Origin: Streptomyces naganishii JCM 4654
GTDB lineage: Bacteria; Actinomycetota; Actinomycetes; Streptomycetales; Streptomycetaceae
Length of the DNA: 64,000 nucleotides
Assembly: GCF_014650575.1 (NCBI RefSeq)
Contig: NZ_BMVF01000002.1
Span: 434,001-498,000 of the forward strand
Direction of reading: 5' to 3'
Part shown: one piece after another, positions 27,966-37,145 of the stretch
Layout of the letters: every line of letters starts with the position of its first letter
Position numbering within the stretch: the first letter of the stretch is position 1
Program-made: the position numbers and the translations under genes
The notes under the pieces: model-generated
Told to the model about the DNA's origin: nothing
Seen by the model: the letters and a program-made list of their open reading frames with translations, nothing else
The model's database searches: none

Positions 27966-29156
27966 TCAGCCGGCCAGGGTCTTCAGGCGGGTGGCCGCCT
28001 CTTCCAGCAGGGACGGCTGTTTGCAGAAGGCGAAGCGGACGTAGGGGGCGCCCTCGGCGCGGTGGTCGTAGAAGACGGCGTTGGGGATGGCCACCACGCC
28101 CGCTCGCTCGGGCAGCGCGCGGCAGAAGGCGAAGCCGTCGGTGACGCCCAGGGGGCGGATGTCGGTGGTGATGAAGTAGGTGCCGGCCGGGCGGAAGACC
28201 TCGAAGCCCGCCTCGCCCAGACCCGCGGCCAGCACCTCGCGCCTGGCCCGCATGTCCGCGCGGAACGTCTCGAAGTACGACTCCGGCAGCGCCAGCGCCT
28301 CGGCGACCGCGTACTGGAACGGGCCCGAGGCCACGTACGTCAGGTACTGCTTGGCCGAGCGGACCGCGGTGACCAGGCCGGGGGCGGCGGTGATCCAGCC
28401 GACCTTCCAGCCGGTGAACGAGAAGGTCTTGCCGGCCGACCCGATCGTCACCGTCCGCTCGCGCATCCCGGGGAGCGTGGCCAGCGGGATGTGCTCGGCG
28501 TCGTCGAAGACCAGGTGCTCGTAGACCTCGTCCGTGACCACCAGCAGGTCCCGCTCCACGGCCAGCTCGGCGATCGCGGTGAGCTCCTCGCGGGTGAGCA
28601 CCGTGCCGGTCGGGTTGTGCGGGGTGTTGACCAGCAGCAGCCGGGTGCGGCCGGTCACCGCGGCGCGCAGCTCGTCCAGGTCGAGCCGGAAGGCGCCCTC
28701 GTGCGGGCGCAGCGTCACCGGCACGCGCCGCCCGCCCGCCATCGCGATGCAGGCGGCGTAGGAGTCGTAGTACGGCTCCAGGGCGACGACCTCGTCCCCC
28801 GGTTCCACCAGCGCGAGCAGCGCGGCCGCGATGGCCTCGGTGGCGCCCGCGGTGACCAGGACCTCGGTGTCGGGGTCGTAGGACAGGCCGTACCGCCGCA
28901 GCTGGTGCTCCGCGACCGCCGTGCGCAGCTCGGGCACGCCGGGGCCCGGCGGGTACTGGTTGCCGCGCCCCTCGCGCAGCGCCCGCACGGCCGCCTCCCG
29001 GAGCTCCTCGGGGCCGTCGGTGTCGGGGAAGCCCTGCCCCAGGTTGATCGCCCCGGTCGCCACGGCCAGGGCGGACATCTCGGCGAAGATCGTCGTCCCG
29101 AACTCGGCGAGCCGGCGGTTCAGAAGCGGGCGTGCGCTGGAGGTCATGCGGGCCAT
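27966..29156 (-). CDS. PLP-dependent class I/II aminotransferase
   Basis: 396 residues. Family motifs: NLGQGFPDTDGP, VTAGATEAIAAALLAL, NTPHNPTGTVLT, TDEVYEHLVFD, and the PLP lysine in GSAGKTFSFTGWKVGW; also RFAFCKQ near the C-terminus. It belongs to the KAT/methionine-aminotransferase/DapC-like group. Substrate is uncertain: succinyl-DAP, kynurenine or methionine are all plausible. Kynurenine is worth noting given the kynurenine pathway genes 13 kb away, but that is only suggestive. Confidence 0.88.
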   Translation of the reverse strand: MARMTSSARPLLNRRLAEFGTTIFAEMSALAVATGAINLGQGFPDTDGPEELREAAVRALREGRGNQYPPGPGVPELRTAVAEHQLRRYGLSYDPDTEVLVTAGATEAIAAALLALVEPGDEVVALEPYYDSYAACIAMAGGRRVPVTLRPHEGAFRLDLDELRAAVTGRTRLLLVNTPHNPTGTVLTREELTAIAELAVERDLLVVTDEVYEHLVFDDAEHIPLATLPGMRERTVTIGSAGKTFSFTGWKVGWITAAPGLVTAVRSAKQYLTYVASGPFQYAVAEALALPESYFETFRADMRARREVLAAGLGEAGFEVFRPAGTYFITTDIRPLGVTDGFAFCRALPERAGVVAIPNAVFYDHRAEGAPYVRFAFCKQPSLLEEAATRLKTLAG

Positions 29157-29309
29157 CCTGCGCCGAAGCTCTGGAGTTCCTCAAGTGTGCTTTGGCCGGG
29201 CGGGGCGGCGGGCATCCCCCGGTCACGCGATGAGCGAGGCGCCCGCGGGGGGCCGCTTCGGGGGACCTCCGGACGTCGTGCCGGAGGGGTTCGGAAGGAG
29301 GGGGACGCC

Positions 29310-29678
29310 ATGGTCTTCGGTCTGGCGGTGGCGGTGATCGCGGTGCTGCTCGTGGCCTCGGCGGCCGCGAAGGGCCGCAGGAACGCCCAGAGGTCCGGGA
29401 GCCGTCCGCGCAAGCGGTCCTACGGCGGGGCCGGCGGCGGTGCGGGGGCGAGCGGCGGCAGCTGGTGGGCGGGGGACGGCGGGTCGTCGTCCGGGGACTC
29501 GTCCGGCGGCCACCACTCGGGCGGTCACTCCGGCGGCCACCACTCGGGCGGTCACTCCGGTGGCCACTCCGGCGGTCACTCGGGTGGGCACCACTCCTGT
29601 GGTGGTCATTCCTGCGGCGGGCACTCCTCCTGCGGGGGCGGCTCGTCGTGCGGGGGCGGATGCGGCGGAGGCAGCTGA
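29310..29678 (+). CDS. Membrane-anchored His/Gly/Ser/Cys repeat protein
   Basis: 122 residues. N-terminal membrane segment (MVFGLAVAVIAVLLVASAAA), a short basic linker (RSGSRPRKRSYGG), then 60 residues built from SGGHHSGGHSGGH-type repeats with at least a dozen His, ending in a Cys/Gly-rich tail (CGGHSCGGHSSCGGG). The composition suggests metal binding at the membrane. ATG 29310 has GGAAGGAGGGG upstream. No homologous family comes to mind. The repeats are in frame, so copy-number variation is likely. Confidence 0.7.
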   Translation: MVFGLAVAVIAVLLVASAAAKGRRNAQRSGSRPRKRSYGGAGGGAGASGGSWWAGDGGSSSGDSSGGHHSGGHSGGHHSGGHSGGHSGGHSGGHHSCGGHSCGGHSSCGGGSSCGGGCGGGS

Positions 29679-30106
29679 CACGGGGCAGCCGAGCTCCAGG
29701 GGGGAACCGCGTCCCCCGGCGGCGCCCGTCGGAGACGAGGTCCGGCGGGCGCCCCGGCGCGGATCCGCGTGCCGCAGTGCCGGCCTGCGCGCCAAGGTGC
29801 TGACCCGTGCGCCTCTGCGCCCCCGCACGCGCCGGGGCGCAAGCCGTAGTTGAACAGTTGAGCTGTGGGGCCCCCGAGGGGATGTAAACCCCACAAAGTT
29901 GGGTAAAAACGCTGTGGTGGCACGGGCGTTCATGATTCCCTCTACAGATACCGACGCAGCCCCTGGGACGTCCCGCGCACACCTCTCCCGATCCGGGCCG
30001 ACCGGGCCGTTTCCCTCGTGCAGGCCGGGCCGTTTCCCTCGTGTCGACCGGGGTGCGCCGGACCGGACCCCACCTCACTTCTTCTGCGTGCTAGCGGAGC
30101 CGACCC
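29679..30106. other. Intergenic region with nested inverted repeat
   Basis: 428 bp without a convincing gene. It includes an A/T-rich patch around 29848-29910 with TGTGGGG (29864-29870) and CCCCACA (29889-29895) enclosing CCCCCGAGGGG. This might be a terminator or a regulatory hairpin in front of the DUF2617 gene. Confidence 0.3.
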
Positions 30107-30634
30107 ATGCTCACGACCCTGAACACCTCCTACACCGACACGCGCGCGGCGGACCTCGCCTGGGCCCTGGGACGCGAGCCGCTGCCCGCACTGGCCACAC
30201 TCGACCTCGAACTGGACGACGCGAGGCTTCAGTTGAGACTCCTCGGCGCCTCCCACCAGGTGCTCCTGGACGAGGAGCGGGGCACCTGCTCGGAGACGGT
30301 GGCATGCCTGGCGGGCTCCAGCACGCCCCTCCCGCTCGGCGTCGCCAAGCGCGTGAACGACTGGGAGTACGAGTTCGCGGCGCGCGTCGAGGTGCTCTCG
30401 CCGGGCATGTTCGCGGGCCGCGCCCAGGAGCTGCTGGCCCTGGTCTCCGACCATCCGCACGGCCTGGCCGGCGTCTTCCCCGGCAGCCCGCACGCGTTCA
30501 CCGCCATGCTCGCGCAGCGGCGCGAGGGCCAGGTGCACTGGCGCACCTGGCACGCCTACCCGCAGGACGGCCAGCTGGTGGCGACCCGGACCAGGGTCGG
30601 AGCGCGGCGCTCCGCACCGGCGCGGGCCGCATGA
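30107..30634 (+). CDS. DUF2617 family protein
   Basis: 175 residues: MLTTLNTSYTDTRAADLAWALG, LELDDARLQLRLLGASHQVLL, NDWEYEFAARVEVLSPGMFAG, GVFPGSPHAFTAMLAQ, HWRTWHAYPQDGQLVATRTRV. It matches a conserved actinobacterial family of unknown function. It precedes the membrane spermidine synthase gene by 90 bp, an association I recall as common in Streptomyces. Confidence 0.82.
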   Translation: MLTTLNTSYTDTRAADLAWALGREPLPALATLDLELDDARLQLRLLGASHQVLLDEERGTCSETVACLAGSSTPLPLGVAKRVNDWEYEFAARVEVLSPGMFAGRAQELLALVSDHPHGLAGVFPGSPHAFTAMLAQRREGQVHWRTWHAYPQDGQLVATRTRVGARRSAPARAA

Positions 30635-30711
30635 GGAGACACAAGCACCACACGCGGCCGCAACTCCCCTTTCCACACGTGTGGGTGACGAAGCGTCGCG
30701 CGTCCGTGACG

Positions 30712-30717
30712 TAACGT
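30712..30717 (+). promoter_or_regulatory. Candidate -10 box, leaderless spermidine synthase promoter
   Basis: TAACGT ends 7 nt before the GTG start. It lies inside the palindrome GACGT-A-ACGTC (30708-30718), and a perfect 12-bp palindrome CCACACGTGTGG sits at 30673-30684. Confidence 0.45.
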
Positions 30718-30724
30718 CGCAGTC

Positions 30725-32377
30725 GTGATCGACCCGCACGCCCCGGCCCCCGGGCAGGCGCCACCCCGTCCGGCGCCCGCCCGGGTCGGACCCGCGCGGC
30801 TGCCCGTCCGGCCGGGGACCGGCCGGTTCCTCGTCCTCGCGGGCGTCTTCGTCTGCGCGGCCTGCGGACTCGTCTACGAACTCGAACTCGTCGCCCTCGC
30901 CTCGTACCTGATGGGCGACTCGGTCACCCAGGCCTCCGTGGTCCTGTCCGTCATGGTGTTCGCCATGGGCGTCGGCTCACTCCTCGCCAAGCACCTCAGG
31001 CGCCACGCCGCGGTGGCCTTCGGCGCCATCGAGGCGACCCTCGCCCTCGTCGGCGGCGGCAGCGCCATGGCGCTGTACGCGGTGTTCGCCTGGACCGGCG
31101 GCTGGGGCGGCGTCTGGGCGGACGGCCCGCGCTGCCTGCTCGTCGCCTTCTCGCTGGCGATAGGCCTGCTGATCGGCGCCGAGGTGCCCCTGCTCATGGA
31201 GCTCATCCAGCGCATCCGCCGCCAGGACGCGGGCGGCGCGGTCGCCGACCTCTTCGCGGCGGACTACGTCGGCGCGCTCGTCGGCGGCCTCGCCTTCCCC
31301 TTCCTCCTGCTGCCCCTGCTGGGCCAGCTGACCGGCACGCTGCTCACCGGCGCGGTCAACGTCGTCGCGGGCGGCGCCCTGGTCCTCGGCCTGTTCCGGC
31401 GCGACCTGACCCCGCGCGGGCGCTGGCTGCTCCTGGGCGCCAACCTCGCCGTGCTCGGCCTGCTCGGCACCGCCGCCGCCCTCGCCGGCGACTTCGAACG
31501 GGCCGCGCGCCAGGCGGTGTACGGCGACGACGTGCGCGTGGCCCTGCGGACCGGCGTCCAGGAGGTCGTCCTCACCGGCGGCACCCGCGGCCGGCCGCTG
31601 AACCTCTTCCTCGACGGCCGGCTGCGCGTCAGCGGCCACGACGAGCGCCGCTACCACGAGGCGCTGGTCCACCCCGCGATGGCCGGACCGCACGCGCGCG
31701 TGCTGATCCTCGGCGGCGGCGACGGCCTCGCCGCCCGCGAGGTGCTGCGCCACCCGGGCGTGGAGCGGGTGGACGTCGTCGAACTCGACGCGGGCGTGGT
31801 CCGCCTGGCCCGCACCGACCCGGCGCTCACCCGCCTGAACGGCCACGCCTACGCCGACCCGCGCGTCCACGTGACGACCGCCGACGCCTTCGACTGGCTG
31901 CGCGGGGCGCCCCCGGCGGCGTACGACGTGGTGATCGAGGACCTGCCCGACCCGGGCATCACGGCGAGCACCAAGCTGTACGCGCAGGAGTTCTACGGAC
32001 TGGCCCGCCGGGCCCTGGCACCCGGCGGCCGTCTCGTCGTGCACGCGGGCTCCGACTCCCTGCGCCCGCGCGTCTTCTGGACCGTCGACGCCACGGTCCG
32101 CGCCGCCGGCCTGCGTACCGTCCCCTACCGCGTGGGCGGCCGCGACCCCGGCTTCGCCGCCGGTCCCGACCGTGCGCCCGGCGCGCGGGGCGCACCCCGC
32201 GACTGGGGCTTCGTCCTGGCCGCCCGTTCCACCCCCGTGCTCCGCCTGGACCCGGCCGCCCCGCGCCCGCGCACGCTCACCCCGGCCGCCCTCGCCGCCG
32301 ACACCCGCGCGGCGCTGCGCACACGGGTGCCGACGGCACGGCCTTCGACGCTGGCGCGTCCGCGGTACTCGGGCTGA
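30725..32377 (+). CDS. speE: Membrane-bound polyamine aminopropyltransferase (spermidine synthase-like)
   Basis: 550 residues. The N-terminal half has six or seven membrane segments ([20 protein letters not shown] ... [16 protein letters not shown]). The C-terminal half is a spermidine synthase domain: [27 protein letters not shown], the nucleotide-binding loop [39 protein letters not shown] and [16 protein letters not shown]. It transfers an aminopropyl group from decarboxylated SAM to a diamine. The membrane fusion is a known actinobacterial form. Confidence 0.88.
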   Translation: MIDPHAPAPGQAPPRPAPARVGPARLPVRPGTGRFLVLAGVFVCAACGLVYELELVALASYLMGDSVTQASVVLSVMVFAMGVGSLLAKHLRRHAAVAFGAIEATLALVGGGSAMALYAVFAWTGGWGGVWADGPRCLLVAFSLAIGLLIGAEVPLLMELIQRIRRQDAGGAVADLFAADYVGALVGGLAFPFLLLPLLGQLTGTLLTGAVNVVAGGALVLGLFRRDLTPRGRWLLLGANLAVLGLLGTAAALAGDFERAARQAVYGDDVRVALRTGVQEVVLTGGTRGRPLNLFLDGRLRVSGHDERRYHEALVHPAMAGPHARVLILGGGDGLAAREVLRHPGVERVDVVELDAGVVRLARTDPALTRLNGHAYADPRVHVTTADAFDWLRGAPPAAYDVVIEDLPDPGITASTKLYAQEFYGLARRALAPGGRLVVHAGSDSLRPRVFWTVDATVRAAGLRTVPYRVGGRDPGFAAGPDRAPGARGAPRDWGFVLAARSTPVLRLDPAAPRPRTLTPAALAADTRAALRTRVPTARPSTLARPRYSG

Positions 32378-32693
32378 GGTGAGGAGGGGAGCGGCAAGGG
32401 GGCGGGACGCGCGGATGGCTGGATCGACGTGGCCGCCGACGGGACGGGCGGCCCGTCCCTCCCCCGAAGCGGGACCGGCCGCCGTTTCCCCCGTACCCCC
32501 TACCCCACGGCGGGCCGGGTGCGTGTCCCGCGCCGCCGTCGTCCCACGAGCGTAGGGGCGGGCGAGCCGGACCGAATCCCCCTCCGGGTGGACCGTTTCG
32601 CGAACTCCCGCGGCAGGCGCGCGGTTCCTGCAACTTCCGCGGTACCGCGAAAGGTTGACGCTAAGCCCCGTACACCGGGTCTACGCTGCGCCG
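32378..32693. other. Intergenic region before the sensor kinase
   Basis: 316 bp; no gene recognised. TACGCT at 32682-32687 ends 6 nt before the chosen GTG start of the kinase and may be its -10 box. TTGACG at 32655 is too far away (21 bp) for a normal -35 pairing. Confidence 0.3.
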
Positions 32694-33917
32694 GTGCGGA
32701 TCCACCCCCTCGCGGTCGACGCCCTGACGGCCCTGGTGCCGGCGACCGTGGCCTGTCTGCTCGGCGCCGAGGCCGCCACACAGGGGTGGCCCCCGCTGGA
32801 CGCGTCCGCCTGGACGCTCGTCGCCCTGATCAACCTCCCGCTCGTAGTGCGCGGCCGCGCCCCCGTGGGCGTGTTCCTCGTCATCCACCTCGCCTGGATC
32901 GTGTACGTCGCGCTCGGCCACTGGCCGGTGGTGAACTCGCCCGCCGCACTGGTCGCCTTCTACACGGTGGCGGCCACGCGCCCGCACCGGACCACCGCCG
33001 TGTGCGCGGTGCTGATGGGCGGGGTGTGGGTGTGCGCCGGGCTCATCAGCGACTCCGACGCGATGGCGGCCGTTGTCGGGCAGGCGGTCGGCTATCCGCT
33101 CGTCCTGTGGAGGTTCGGGTACCACGCCCGCAGGAGTGCCGAGCTGGCCGTGCGGCTGCGCGCCGAGCAGGCCGAGCGGGCGCGGCGGGAGGTGGCGGAG
33201 GAGCGGGTGCGCATCGCGCGCGAGCTGCACGACGTGGTGGCCCACCACATGGCGGTCATCAACGTCCAGGCGGGGCTCGCCCGGTTCGTGTTCGACACCG
33301 ACGCCGGCACCGCGCGCGGGGCGCTCGGCGCCATCGGTGACGCCAGCGCCGAGGCGCTCGCCGAACTGCGGCGCATGCTCGGCCTGTTGCGTTCGGACTC
33401 CACGCCGGACACGGAGGCCGGCGCCCAGGGCGGGGCCGCCGAGCCCACGCCCGGGCTGGACCGGCTGGAGGAGATGGTGGACCGGGTCCGCGCGGGCGGC
33501 GTCCCGGTCGACCTCAGGGTGCGCGGCGAGCCGGCACCGCTGTCCTCCGGGGTGCAGCTGTGCGTGTACCGGGTGGTCCAGGAGGCGCTGACGAACGTGC
33601 TCAAGCACGCGCCGGGAGCACGTGCGACGGTGGAACTCCGCTACGCCGGCGGACAGTTGACGGTGTCCGTCGCCGACGACGGGAGAGCCGCCGGGAAGGA
33701 CGAGGGCAAGAGCGAAGGGAAGGGCGAGGGGAAGGGGGTGGATTCGGACAAGATGCGGGAGCACGTCGGTCACGGGTTGATCGGCATGCGCGAGCGCGCC
33801 AAGCTCTACGGCGGGACGATCGTCGTCGGCCCGCGCAGCGAGGGGGGATTCGGCGTGCGCCTGACCCTGCCGACGTCGGTACACGCCGCACGCCGGGGAG
33901 ACACCGTCGCGGAATGA
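32694..33917 (+). CDS. Two-component sensor histidine kinase (NarL-partner type)
   Basis: 407 residues. Five membrane segments (to ~150), then HisKA_3 with the phosphorylated His in VRIARELHDVVAHHMAVINVQ and the ATPase with VQEALTNVLKHAPGA, a degenerate linker of Lys/Gly/Glu (KDEGKSEGKGEGKG) and GHGLIGMRERAKLYGG. GTG 32694 is chosen as a leaderless start; TTG 32655 would add 13 residues. It overlaps the response regulator gene by four bases (ATGA). Signal unknown. Confidence 0.86.
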   Translation: MRIHPLAVDALTALVPATVACLLGAEAATQGWPPLDASAWTLVALINLPLVVRGRAPVGVFLVIHLAWIVYVALGHWPVVNSPAALVAFYTVAATRPHRTTAVCAVLMGGVWVCAGLISDSDAMAAVVGQAVGYPLVLWRFGYHARRSAELAVRLRAEQAERARREVAEERVRIARELHDVVAHHMAVINVQAGLARFVFDTDAGTARGALGAIGDASAEALAELRRMLGLLRSDSTPDTEAGAQGGAAEPTPGLDRLEEMVDRVRAGGVPVDLRVRGEPAPLSSGVQLCVYRVVQEALTNVLKHAPGARATVELRYAGGQLTVSVADDGRAAGKDEGKSEGKGEGKGVDSDKMREHVGHGLIGMRERAKLYGGTIVVGPRSEGGFGVRLTLPTSVHAARRGDTVAE

Positions 33918-34588
33918 TCAGAGTGCTGGTGGTCGACGACCAGTTCCTCGTACGCAGCGGACTGGTCGCGCTGCTGCGCGCCGCCCCGGGCATGGAGGTC
34001 GCCGGCGAGGCCGCGGACGGGGCCGAGGCGGTGACCCTGGCCGCCAAGACCCGGCCGGACGTGGTCCTCATGGACATCCGCATGCCCGGGATGACCGGCA
34101 TCGAGGCCACCCGGCGCATCCTCGCCGAGGCGGTGGAACCGGCGCCCCGCATCCTCATCCTCACCACCTTCGACCTGGACGAGTACGTGTACGGGGCGCT
34201 GCGCGCCGGCGCGTCCGGCTTCCTGCTCAAGGACGCGGGACCGGAGCGGCTGCTCGCGGCGGTCACGGCCGTTCACGGCGGCGACGCGCTGTTCGCGCCG
34301 GTGGTCACGCGGCGGCTGGTGGAGGCGTTCACGGCCCGTGCGGAGCCGGAGTCGCCCGGGGGTTCCTCGCCGGGGCTGCGCGCGCTCACCACCCGCGAGA
34401 TGGAGGTGCTGCGGCTGGTCGCGCGCGGTCTGACCAACGCCGAGGCGGCGGACCGCCTCTTCATCAGCGAGGCCACCGTCAAGACCCACCTCAACCGCAC
34501 GATGAGCAAGCTCAGCCTGAGCAGCCGGGCCCAGGCGGTGGTGCTCGCCTACGAGAGCGGGCTGGTGCGGCCGGGCGGCGACGGCTGA
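33914..34588 (+). CDS. NarL/FixJ-type response regulator
   Basis: 224 residues. Receiver with phospho-acceptor Asp in PDVVLMDIRMPGMTG and acidic DD in VLVVDDQF; conserved Lys in GFLLKDAG. C-terminal LuxR-type HTH: LTTREMEVLRLVARGLTNAEAADRLFISEATVKTHLNRTMSKLSL. Partner of the preceding kinase (ATGA overlap). No target site was recognised. Confidence 0.93.
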   Translation: MIRVLVVDDQFLVRSGLVALLRAAPGMEVAGEAADGAEAVTLAAKTRPDVVLMDIRMPGMTGIEATRRILAEAVEPAPRILILTTFDLDEYVYGALRAGASGFLLKDAGPERLLAAVTAVHGGDALFAPVVTRRLVEAFTARAEPESPGGSSPGLRALTTREMEVLRLVARGLTNAEAADRLFISEATVKTHLNRTMSKLSLSSRAQAVVLAYESGLVRPGGDG

Positions 34589-34636
34589 ACGGACGCGGCC
34601 CTGCCACGCCGGACCGGGCGCCGCGACACGGGGAGC

Positions 34637-34722
34637 GGGGGAGTCGCGGTCGGGAAGACGGGGGAGTCGCGGCCGGGAACACGGAGGAGTCGGGGCCCAG
34701 AACACGGAGGAGTCGCGGCCGA
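34637..34722. repeat. 23-bp degenerate tandem repeats
   Basis: Units of the form GGNGGAGTCGNGGCCNGGAA-CAC start at 34637, 34660, 34683 and 34706. Noncoding, upstream of the CoxG-like gene. Confidence 0.8.
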
Positions 34723-34764
34723 GGGGAGGGTATTACCGGCCACCACTGGGTACGCTCGGCTGAC

Positions 34765-35859
34765 ATGGAGCATGAGGTCTTCGTTCCGGTTCCGGCCCGG
34801 CAGCTGCGGGCGGCGCTCGCCGACCCCGCGCGGGTCGCCCGGGCGATCCCGGGACTCCAGCGGGAGGCGGGCGAGGACGTCCTGGCCGGCCGCCTGAAGG
34901 TGCGCATCGGCAAGCACTCCGTCACCTACCGCGGCAGCCTGCGGGTCACGGGCCGCGACGACGGCACGTACGCCGTGGCGGGCGAGGGGACGGAGGTCCG
35001 CGGCACGGGCTCGGCCGGGCTCGCGCTCACGCTCCGCGTCCGGGACGCCGAGGGCGGCGCGGTCCTCGCCTTCGAGGGCACCGCGACGGCCGGCGGCCGT
35101 GTCGCCGAACTGGCCCCGGAGTCGGTGAGCACCGCGGTGACCCGCCTGCTGAACCGTTTCGCGGAGGCACTGGCCGAGCAGGGCCCCGCCGAGGACGGGG
35201 AGCCCCCGCAGACGGCGGAGACCCTGGCCACGCAGGACTTCGCCCCCCTGGCCACGGGCGACTTCGAGACCACCCCGGACGCGGAGGACGCCCCGGTCCC
35301 ACCGGCGGCGGCCGAGCCGGCGCGGGACGCGGGGAACGCGTCGTCGCCGCCCACGCGGGAGGCGGGCGATGCCGACGCACCGGAGGGAGCGGGCGCTGGG
35401 GACACGCCCGCCGTGCCCGCCGCCTCGTCCGTGTTCGAGGCCGAGGTTCCGCCGCCCTCCCTCGATCCGCTCGCGGACGAGGAGGAGGGGGAGCTGGGCG
35501 AGGAGGCGCCCGAGGCCCGGGACGAGGAGGCGGAGGAGCAGGCGGAGCGCGACGACGTACTGGAGCCCGCGCTGCCGGAGGGCGCCGGCGAGGAACTGGG
35601 CGAGCCGCTGCCCGAGGACGCCGCCGAGGACTTCGGCGAGCCGGCGGAGCCGCCCGCCGAGGCGGCGCACGCCCGGCGGACGATGATCGGCCGTAGCGCC
35701 GAGGAGGTCGACCACGCGCCGCCCCGCGGCCGCTACGCCCCCGTGCCCGCCCCGCTCACCGTCTCCGGCAACCCGGCCCTGCGCTGGGCGGCCCCCGCCG
35801 CCGCGCTGGCCGTGGCGTCGGCGATCATCGTGGGCCGCGCCCTCAGACGCCGCCGCTGA
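34765..35859 (+). CDS. SRPBCC/CoxG-like protein with C-terminal membrane anchor
   Basis: 364 residues. Residues 1-150 are an SRPBCC domain of the CO-dehydrogenase subunit G type (MEHEVFVPVPARQLRAAL, AIPGLQREAGEDVLAGRLKVRIG, VTYRGSLRV, GGRVAELAPESVSTAVTRLLNRFAEAL). A long acidic, Pro/Ala-rich linker (150-330) leads to a membrane segment (AAPAAALAVASAIIVGRAL) and a basic end RRRR. CoxG anchors CODH to the membrane in other bacteria, but no CODH genes are here. TACGCT (34751-34756) lies 8 nt before the ATG. Confidence 0.78.
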   Translation: MEHEVFVPVPARQLRAALADPARVARAIPGLQREAGEDVLAGRLKVRIGKHSVTYRGSLRVTGRDDGTYAVAGEGTEVRGTGSAGLALTLRVRDAEGGAVLAFEGTATAGGRVAELAPESVSTAVTRLLNRFAEALAEQGPAEDGEPPQTAETLATQDFAPLATGDFETTPDAEDAPVPPAAAEPARDAGNASSPPTREAGDADAPEGAGAGDTPAVPAASSVFEAEVPPPSLDPLADEEEGELGEEAPEARDEEAEEQAERDDVLEPALPEGAGEELGEPLPEDAAEDFGEPAEPPAEAAHARRTMIGRSAEEVDHAPPRGRYAPVPAPLTVSGNPALRWAAPAAALAVASAIIVGRALRRRR

Positions 35860-36255
35860 GGCGACGACGGGATGCGCGGCGGCCCACCCGCCGCGGCACA
35901 CCGGCACAGCCCGCACAGCCCGCACAGCCCGCACAGCCCGCACAGCCCGCACAGCCCGCACGGCCCGGCCAACCCGGTCATCCCGCCGCGCGGCTGGACG
36001 GGCATACGGCCACACGCCCGTACGGCTACGCGCGCGTACGGCCACGTGGTCGTCCGGCCGGGCACTCAGGCCGCCGTTGCCGCTGAGGCGGTGGTGGGGC
36101 GCGAGGCACCCGCCCCACCCGCAGGCCCCGCACACCGGCACGGCCCGCACAGCCCGCACGGCTCCCACACACCGGCCAACCGGTCATCCCGCCGCGCGGC
36201 TGGACGGGCATACGGCCACATGCCCGTACGGCCACGTGATCGTCGGTCGGGTTCT
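35843..36255. repeat. Imperfect ~200-bp tandem segmental duplication
   Basis: Two copies, about 35843-36063 and 36064-36255, share blocks such as TCATCCCGCCGCGCGGCTGG, ACGGGCATACGGCCACA and the CCGGCACGGCCCGCACAG region. Copy 1 begins in the 3' end of the CoxG-like CDS and carries the extra 9-bp repeats. The whole 487-bp spacer up to 36346 otherwise has no gene. Confidence 0.75.
35904..35966. repeat. 9-bp tandem repeat (GCACAGCCC), 7 copies
   Basis: Six perfect copies of GCACAGCCC from 35904, then GCACGGCCC (35958-35966). Noncoding microsatellite inside copy 1 of the duplication. Confidence 0.93.
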
Positions 36256-36334
36256 CTGGGGCACCCCCGCGCATCCGCACGCCCCGGCCACGGGCCGCCC
36301 GGCCGGGCGCGAAACGCCCTCTTGATCGGCCCAG

Positions 36335-36340
36335 TAGCCT
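36335..36340 (+). promoter_or_regulatory. Candidate -10 box, leaderless epimerase promoter
   Basis: TAGCCT ends 6 nt before the GTG start of the aldose epimerase gene and no Shine-Dalgarno sequence precedes the start. Confidence 0.4.
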
Positions 36341-36346
36341 CGACGC

Positions 36347-37135
36347 GTGAGTAACGAAGACATCACGCTGACCGCGGGCGACGCGGAAGCGACCGTGCAG
36401 CCCGGCAACGGCGGCCGCATCGGAGGGCTCCGCGTCGGCGGACTCGAACTGCTGCGCCAGGGCGAGCGGTTCGGCTGCTTCCCGATGGTCCCCTGGTGCG
36501 GCCGGATCCGCGACGGCCGTTTCCGGGACGGCGCCGTCGTCCACCAGATGCCGCTCAACTCCCCGCCGCACGCCATCCACGGCACCGCCCGCGACGGCGC
36601 CTGGAGCACGGCCCGCGTCTCGGCCGGCGAGGCCGTGATCACCTACGACCTCGTCGAGCCCTGGCCCTACCCCGGCCGGGTCACCCAGGTCGTCGCCCTG
36701 ACCGAGGACGCCCTGACGCTGTCGATGTCCGTCGAGACGTACGAGTCCTCCTTCCCGGCGCAGATCGGCTGGCACCCCTGGTTCCACCGCAACCTCGGCG
36801 GCGAGGACGTACGGCTGGACTTCGAGCCCGCCTGGCAGGAGGAGCGCGGCGCGGACCACCTGCCCACCGGCCACCGCGTCGACCCCAAGCCCGGCCCCTG
36901 GGACGACTGCTTCGGCATGCCCGGCGGCGTGGACGTCACCCTCACCTGGCCCGGGCAGCTGCAGCTGAGCGTCACGAGCCCCGAGGAGTGGGTCGTCGTC
37001 TACGACGAGCAGGAGAGCGCGGTGTGCGTGGAGCCGCAGACCGGCCCGCCCGACGGCCTCAACACCCGTCCGCGCCTGGTCACCCCGCTGGAGCCGCTCG
37101 AGGCCACGACGACCTGGACCTGGCGCCGCGCTTAA
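36347..37135 (+). CDS. Aldose 1-epimerase family protein
   Basis: 262 residues. Galactose mutarotase-like fold: GGRIGGLRVGGLELLRQGE, FGCFPMVPWCGRIRDGRF, NSPPHAIHGTARDGAW (catalytic-type His), IGWHPWFHRNL (second His), CVEPQTGPPDGLN (Glu). It interconverts sugar anomers or acts on a related hexose. GTG start, likely leaderless. The next gene, pyrE, starts 10 bp after the stop, and the likely pyrE -10 box overlaps this stop codon. Confidence 0.85.
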   Translation: MSNEDITLTAGDAEATVQPGNGGRIGGLRVGGLELLRQGERFGCFPMVPWCGRIRDGRFRDGAVVHQMPLNSPPHAIHGTARDGAWSTARVSAGEAVITYDLVEPWPYPGRVTQVVALTEDALTLSMSVETYESSFPAQIGWHPWFHRNLGGEDVRLDFEPAWQEERGADHLPTGHRVDPKPGPWDDCFGMPGGVDVTLTWPGQLQLSVTSPEEWVVVYDEQESAVCVEPQTGPPDGLNTRPRLVTPLEPLEATTTWTWRRA

Positions 37136-37138
37136 GCT
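37133..37138 (+). promoter_or_regulatory. Candidate -10 box, leaderless pyrE promoter
   Basis: TAAGCT overlaps the TAA stop of the epimerase gene and ends 7 nt before the pyrE ATG; there is no Shine-Dalgarno sequence in between. Confidence 0.4.
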
Positions 37139-37145
37139 GACTGCC

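Noticed and set aside
26638..30078. A 1146-residue open frame on the minus strand
   Set aside because: Arg/Pro/Gly-rich shadow of the mannosyltransferase, aminotransferase and repeat-protein genes; caused by G+C-rich third positions.
32655..32687. TTGACG/TACGCT as a normal -35/-10 pair before the sensor kinase
   Set aside because: The 21-bp spacing is too long; only the -10 box is retained as a candidate.
34765..35859. CoxG-like gene as evidence of CO oxidation
   Set aside because: No CODH large, medium or small subunit genes in the window; only the SRPBCC domain is similar.
35904..35966. 9-bp repeats as an origin iteron array
   Set aside because: No A/T-rich region, no replication gene and no DnaA boxes nearby; a simple microsatellite.
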